From Sandaracinaceae bacterium (GTDB taxonomy: Bacteria; Myxococcota_A; Polyangia; Polyangiales; Houyiibacteriaceae): a stretch of 9,893 nucleotides of DNA. Below are positions 6,593 to 9,893 of this stretch, piece by piece. The notes under the pieces are model-generated. The model saw nothing but the letters and a program-made list of their open reading frames with translations, searched no databases and was not told the origin of the DNA. Made by a program: the position numbers and the translations under genes. Every line of letters starts with the position of its first letter. Position 1 is the first letter of the stretch. The stretch is from contig JAAZAH010000370.1 of NCBI GenBank assembly GCA_012514415.1, positions 1-9,893 on the forward strand, written 5' to 3'.

Positions 6593-6601
6593 TCTGCGTC
6601 G

Positions 6602-7741
6602 ATGCGCCTTTTGCCCAAACGCTATGCCTCAGTCGATTGCTGCGGAAGCTTTCTCCGCGCAGCCGAGCGCGTGGCGCACGCCTTTGACCTTGGACGCCTC
6701 GCGCCCGGAAAGGAGGGGCTCGCCACAATCGCCCGCGCGCTCATCCAAGCGATCGACGAGCTCGACGCGCTCGATCGGGCCCTTCCCCCTCCACCGCACC
6801 TCGAAGATGACGCCCTCATCGAAGGCTTCGGCGCCCTGCTCGGACTCGCCCTCGCTGAGACACTGGGCGGCGAGACCCTCGAAAATCAGAATCGGCACGG
6901 AATCCGCTTCGGGCGTTATGGCTATTTCGATCCCTTCATGGCCGTTCGCTCGACGCTCGAAGCGGACGATCCACGCGAAACCCTCGCCGAATACCTCGAC
7001 CGCGCAAGCGAAGAGGCATGCGGAAGAGGCGTGATCGCCCTCGCCTATCGATGCTTTGCCGATGCCCTCCGCGCCGAAGGGATCGCGGACGATTTCGAGC
7101 CCATGTTCCCGACATCGGCGGTGATGCCAAGCGGCGAGATCGTCTCGCTCGAGCGGCTCGCCCAATCGAGTGAGCAGGCCCCCACCATCGCGCGACATCT
7201 CGCTCGCATGCTGAACCGTAACGTCGCCTCACTTACCGACGAGCAGCGCGCCACCCTCGTCTACCCTCGCCTCGTCGGCGAGCGGTTTCTCGAAGGGCTT
7301 GGCGAATACCGCGCGCGCCTTTATGCGCGCGAGTTCGCGAGCGGCCTTTGGGCGAGTCTCATCGCGCATTATGGCGATCGAGCGCGCTTTCTTCGAGAGG
7401 ACGAGGTGCCCGATCCCGAGCTTCAAGAGCGGCTCGCGCTCGAGCGCCTCGATCGCAGCCGTCGTGAGCTAAAGCTCGAGCCCGAGGGTGCGCTCTACCA
7501 TCTCGCCTCTCGCGATGGATTGGATGCTTCGCGCCTCCTTCTTCCGCGTCTTCAGCGTGAGCTCGAGTCCCGCATCGGCGAGATCGTTTTCGTGGGCGTC
7601 CCGCATCGGGACCTGCTTCTCGCCTCAAGCGATCGGTGCGTCCTTGAGGCGGCGGTCGAGAGCGCATATCAACGAGCGCCTCATCCCATCTCAAGCGCGG
7701 TCTATACGCTCACCGAAGACCGCCTCGCGCGCGCGCTCTAA
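6602..7741 (+). CDS. Uncharacterised protein with DUF1444-like C-terminal region
   Basis: The protein has 379 residues, no signal peptide and no membrane segment, so it is probably cytoplasmic. Two parts are visible. Residues 68-150 hold a compact region with GFGALLGLALAETLGGE and GIRFGRYGYFDPFMAVRSTL, of the type seen in small uncharacterised DUF3806-like domains; this is only a resemblance. Residues about 200-379 resemble DUF1444 (the YtpQ family). PRLVGERFLE is followed by a strand-rich ASGLWASLIAHYGDRARFL, then REDEV, the helix ELQERLALERLDRSRREL, and finally EIVFVGVPHRDLLLASSD with APHPISSAVYTL near the end. In that family the VPxRD strand and the PxS end are characteristic. The function is unknown. 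The start is set by the TGCTAGCCT motif just upstream. It is divergent from the DUF697 gene and ends 6 bp before the convergent kinase gene. Confidence 0.68.
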   Translation: MRLLPKRYASVDCCGSFLRAAERVAHAFDLGRLAPGKEGLATIARALIQAIDELDALDRALPPPPHLEDDALIEGFGALLGLALAETLGGETLENQNRHGIRFGRYGYFDPFMAVRSTLEADDPRETLAEYLDRASEEACGRGVIALAYRCFADALRAEGIADDFEPMFPTSAVMPSGEIVSLERLAQSSEQAPTIARHLARMLNRNVASLTDEQRATLVYPRLVGERFLEGLGEYRARLYAREFASGLWASLIAHYGDRARFLREDEVPDPELQERLALERLDRSRRELKLEPEGALYHLASRDGLDASRLLLPRLQRELESRIGEIVFVGVPHRDLLLASSDRCVLEAAVESAYQRAPHPISSAVYTLTEDRLARAL

Positions 7742-7747
7742 GCGGAG

Positions 7748-8848
7748 CTAGCGAATCGAGAGCGGATGCGAAACACGAAGCCCCTCTTCAAGGAGTTCAT
7801 CCACCTCGACGAACGCGCCCTCATCGAGTGCCTGCGCCGCAAGCTCTGCGAGACCGGCCGCTTCACCCACCCGCGAGACGCGCGCATCTTGGGCGAGGTG
7901 GACGGCGACCACCTCGGCAACCTCACGATGAGGCGAGACCACCTCGAGCTCAACAAGGATCGCTTCGATCCGCCGGATCACCGCGCGCGCCGTGGGAAGG
8001 CGATCCTCGGGAGCGGCCGCGAGGAGATCGTCGAGCAGCCGCTGAACGCTCGGAGGAACCTCGACGCCGAGCTCGGACAGCCGAGGGACCTCGCAGCGCA
8101 TCACGTTGAGCACCGTCGCGCGATCGTCGTTCGGTACGAGGAAGAGGCGCTGCCCGGCGAGGAGCTCAAAGAGGATGATGCCCATCCCAAAAATATCGAC
8201 GCGGTGATCGGTATCGGCCTGTTTCACGATCTCCGGGGCGAGGTAACCGAACTTGCCGCCGACGATGTGCTTTTCGCGCACCGTCTCGTGGATGGTGGCC
8301 TCCGAGAGGCCAAAATCCATCACTTTGATGTCGCCGTATTGGCTGATGAGGAGGTTGTGCGGCGAGACGTCGCGGTGGACGATCCGGAGCCAGTTTCCCT
8401 CTTCATCTCGGAATTGATGCGCGTATTCGAGCCCCGTAGCGAGCTCGCGGATGATGTAGAGCGCGGCTCCGATCGAAAGCGAGAGCTCCTTTAGGGCGAG
8501 TCGATCGTAGATGGATTTGAGGCAGGCGCCCTCGATAAGCTCCATCACGATGATCACGCTCTCGTTGAGGCGCGCGATATCGTAAACGCGGACAAGATTC
8601 GGATGTTCGAGGATGCGTCCGAGCCGCGCTTCATCATCGAACATCTGATGAAAGATCGGCTCCTTGATGTCGGGGCGCATCCTCTTGATGGCGACCGTCT
8701 CCCTTCCGCCGTCCTCAAAGATCGCATCGCCGCGATAGACTTCCGCCATCCCGCCGCGACCGACAAGCGAGCGCAGGCGATACGAGACCGGCTTCTCTCC
8801 GTCCTCGAATCGCGATCGCTGTTCTCTACGGAAGATCTCGGAATTCAA
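7748..8848 (-). CDS. Soluble Ser/Thr protein kinase (Hanks type)
   Basis: I choose the TTG at 8846-8848 (366 residues): GGAGAG lies 6 nt before it and TTGA overlaps the stop of the upstream gene. An in-frame GTG at 8888-8890 would add 14 residues but has no proper Shine-Dalgarno. Numbered from the TTG, the kinase fold shows the Gly-rich loop GRGGMAEVY (30-38), VAIK with K55, E73 of helix C in DDEARLG, the catalytic loop HRDVSPHN with D160 and N165, DFG with D178, APE at 204-206, D218 in VDIFGMG, and the conserved R283 in AAPEDRLPTA. It should therefore be active. The loop has S in place of the usual Lys (HRDLKPxN), as in many myxobacterial kinases. The last 70 residues are helical, with no transmembrane segment and no PASTA or other sensor domain. 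Its substrate is unknown. It probably shares an mRNA with the upstream DNA methyltransferase gene. Confidence 0.88.
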   Translation of the reverse strand: MNSEIFRREQRSRFEDGEKPVSYRLRSLVGRGGMAEVYRGDAIFEDGGRETVAIKRMRPDIKEPIFHQMFDDEARLGRILEHPNLVRVYDIARLNESVIIVMELIEGACLKSIYDRLALKELSLSIGAALYIIRELATGLEYAHQFRDEEGNWLRIVHRDVSPHNLLISQYGDIKVMDFGLSEATIHETVREKHIVGGKFGYLAPEIVKQADTDHRVDIFGMGIILFELLAGQRLFLVPNDDRATVLNVMRCEVPRLSELGVEVPPSVQRLLDDLLAAAPEDRLPTARAVIRRIEAILVELEVVSPHREVAEVVAVHLAQDARVSRVGEAAGLAELAAQALDEGAFVEVDELLEEGLRVSHPLSIR

Positions 8849-9893
8849 GTCGCGCTCTCCGGCGGCTGATCCTCGAGTAGGCTGCCCCACTCCGACTCAA
8901 AATACGCGTCGCATTCGCGATGAGCGAGCTCGAGGACCGCCGATTTCGCTTTCAAAGGATGATGTCCCAACGTCCATTCCATGTCGAGGGGCTGCGGCGC
9001 GAAGAACCCCTCTTTAATTCGCTCGCCTATAGATACGCGCTGTTGGAAATTTTCTCTACCCCTTGGCAGGGGGATCTTTGGATAATCATGGCGGAGTGAA
9101 TCCGCAAAGCGATCTTGGTAACGCTCGGATGCGAGATAGCTTACGAGATAACACGCCAGCTCCTCCGCACTGACGCGTTCCCCGACGATGGATTCGACGG
9201 CTTCGACGCACGTCGCTGAAAAATTCGCGTTCCCAACCGGGTCCTTGATTGGGAAGGCACGGCTCCGACAAGACGAGCGTGGGCTAAGGTAGGAATTGTC
9301 GGGAATGAAACGTGTGATGGCGAAATGACGATAAGCCGCGATCCCGCGATCTTTTCGAACTGAAACGAGGATAAACTCGGAGTGTTCTCCGCTTTCTAAG
9401 AGCCTTTTCCGTGGCCGATGGCAGACCGAAGGATGCGCGAGAAAGACGCGGTCATCGAAGGGCCGGTACGCGATTGGGAAGATGTACTGCTCGAGCTCTC
9501 CTCGGGCGATGAGCGAGGCGATCGCTTCACGGGCTCGCGCGGGGTCGTAATGCCCGCTCGGCGTACGCGCTCTTTCAAGCGCCGGATCGTCCACTCCCTC
9601 CGCGAATCGCTTCATCCGCTCGCGAAGCGTGTCCACATCGGGCGCGATGATCGCTTGATCTCGGTTCGTCTGGATGCCCTCTTGATGATAGGGCATCCAC
9701 TCATCGAGCGCGATCCAATCCGGCGGAAAGCCGCTTCGCTCGCGGGCGGGCTCAAAGACAAGATGCGGCTCTTCCGTGCGAAACCGCTGAAACACGGGGC
9801 GACGCTCGGCAAGGCGCGCGAGTTTCTCGGAGCGGGAGCCAAAGAGCCTCGCATAGCGGAGCGTTGCAGCCTCGACGAGTTCGCCGTGATCGG
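8845..9893 (-). CDS. Type ISP-like restriction/adenine-specific DNA methyltransferase (C-terminal part, 5' end outside the window)
   Basis: The frame is open to the right edge, and the visible 348 residues are a C-terminal fragment; a GTG at 9795 is internal. Going toward the C-terminus, the visible landmarks match the region after the methyltransferase domain of type ISP (LlaGI-like) and related single-chain enzymes. EGIQTNRDQAIIAPDVDTL (9681-9625) is the post-catalytic block. PIAYRPFDDRVF (near 9474-9442) with HRPRKRLL follows. ILVSVRKDRGIAAYRHFAIT and DNSYLSPRSSCRSRAFPI form the likely target-recognition region. YLVSYLASERYQDRFADSLR and HDYPKIPLP (ending 9064) close it. The catalytic (D/N)PPY motif and any helicase or nuclease part lie outside, so modification alone versus restriction-modification cannot be decided. 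The stop overlaps the kinase start. Base composition dips to about 50% GC over parts of 9001-9420, compared with about 65% at 601-660, which suggests a different origin for this part. Confidence 0.72.
   Translation of the reverse strand, partial: DHGELVEAATLRYARLFGSRSEKLARLAERRPVFQRFRTEEPHLVFEPARERSGFPPDWIALDEWMPYHQEGIQTNRDQAIIAPDVDTLRERMKRFAEGVDDPALERARTPSGHYDPARAREAIASLIARGELEQYIFPIAYRPFDDRVFLAHPSVCHRPRKRLLESGEHSEFILVSVRKDRGIAAYRHFAITRFIPDNSYLSPRSSCRSRAFPIKDPVGNANFSATCVEAVESIVGERVSAEELACYLVSYLASERYQDRFADSLRHDYPKIPLPRGRENFQQRVSIGERIKEGFFAPQPLDMEWTLGHHPLKAKSAVLELAHRECDAYFESEWGSLLEDQPPESAT
8855..8860 (-). promoter_or_regulatory. Ribosome binding site deciding the TTG start of the kinase
   Basis: On the minus strand GGAGAG lies 6 nt before TTG 8848. 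It is inside the last codons of the upstream methyltransferase gene, consistent with translational coupling. Confidence 0.55.

Noticed and set aside
7766..8494. 242-residue open frame on the plus strand opposite the kinase
   Set aside because: It mirrors the kinase coding strand; no start signal and no domain.
7748..9893. Calling this a BREX type 2/Pgl locus
   Set aside because: Only a kinase and a methyltransferase fragment are visible. The kinase lacks the long PglW architecture, and no pglZ, brxL or other core gene is in the window.

Overview
The window reads as an ordinary high-GC bacterial chromosome segment, most likely from the Myxococcota (former deltaproteobacteria). The taxonomic guess rests on a Ser/Thr kinase with the HRDVSPHN catalytic loop that is frequent in that group, on a TPR protein with the YFLPPPEWL-type N-terminus I associate with myxobacteria, and on dense GC-rich coding. 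It is an inference, not a proof. I saw no rRNA, tRNA, CRISPR array, insertion sequence or phage gene.

Layout. (1) 1-1723: the 3' end of a FadN-type 3-hydroxyacyl-CoA dehydrogenase, then a FadA-type thiolase, closed by a strong intrinsic terminator; together these are the last two steps of fatty acid beta-oxidation. (2) 1724-3151: a membrane-anchored or exported TPR-like protein on + converges with a small lipoprotein gene on -. (3) 3152-5384: a divergent promoter region, then dihydrolipoyl dehydrogenase and octanoyltransferase (lpd-lipB) joined by an ATGA overlap, a two-gene lipoate/2-oxoacid dehydrogenase operon. (4) 5423-7741: two divergent, poorly characterised genes, a DUF697 membrane protein with a GTPase-like N-terminus that appears to have lost its nucleotide-binding motifs, and a protein with a DUF1444-like C-terminus. 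(5) 7748-9893: on -, the C-terminal part of a type ISP-like DNA adenine methyltransferase/restriction enzyme (its 5' end lies outside the window), followed by a Ser/Thr kinase whose best start (TTG) overlaps the methyltransferase stop (TTGA).

Genes 2-4 share a promoter-like motif, TGCTA(A/G)nnT or a near variant. It lies 7-9 nt before the ATG of three genes, which suggests leaderless transcripts. A fourth copy lies further upstream of lpd, which has a Shine-Dalgarno sequence.

The most unusual parts are the kinase-methyltransferase pair at the right edge (possible defence context, unproven, with a local GC dip in the target-recognition region), the DUF697 pseudo-GTPase, and the leaderless promoter pattern. 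Most of the rest is housekeeping.
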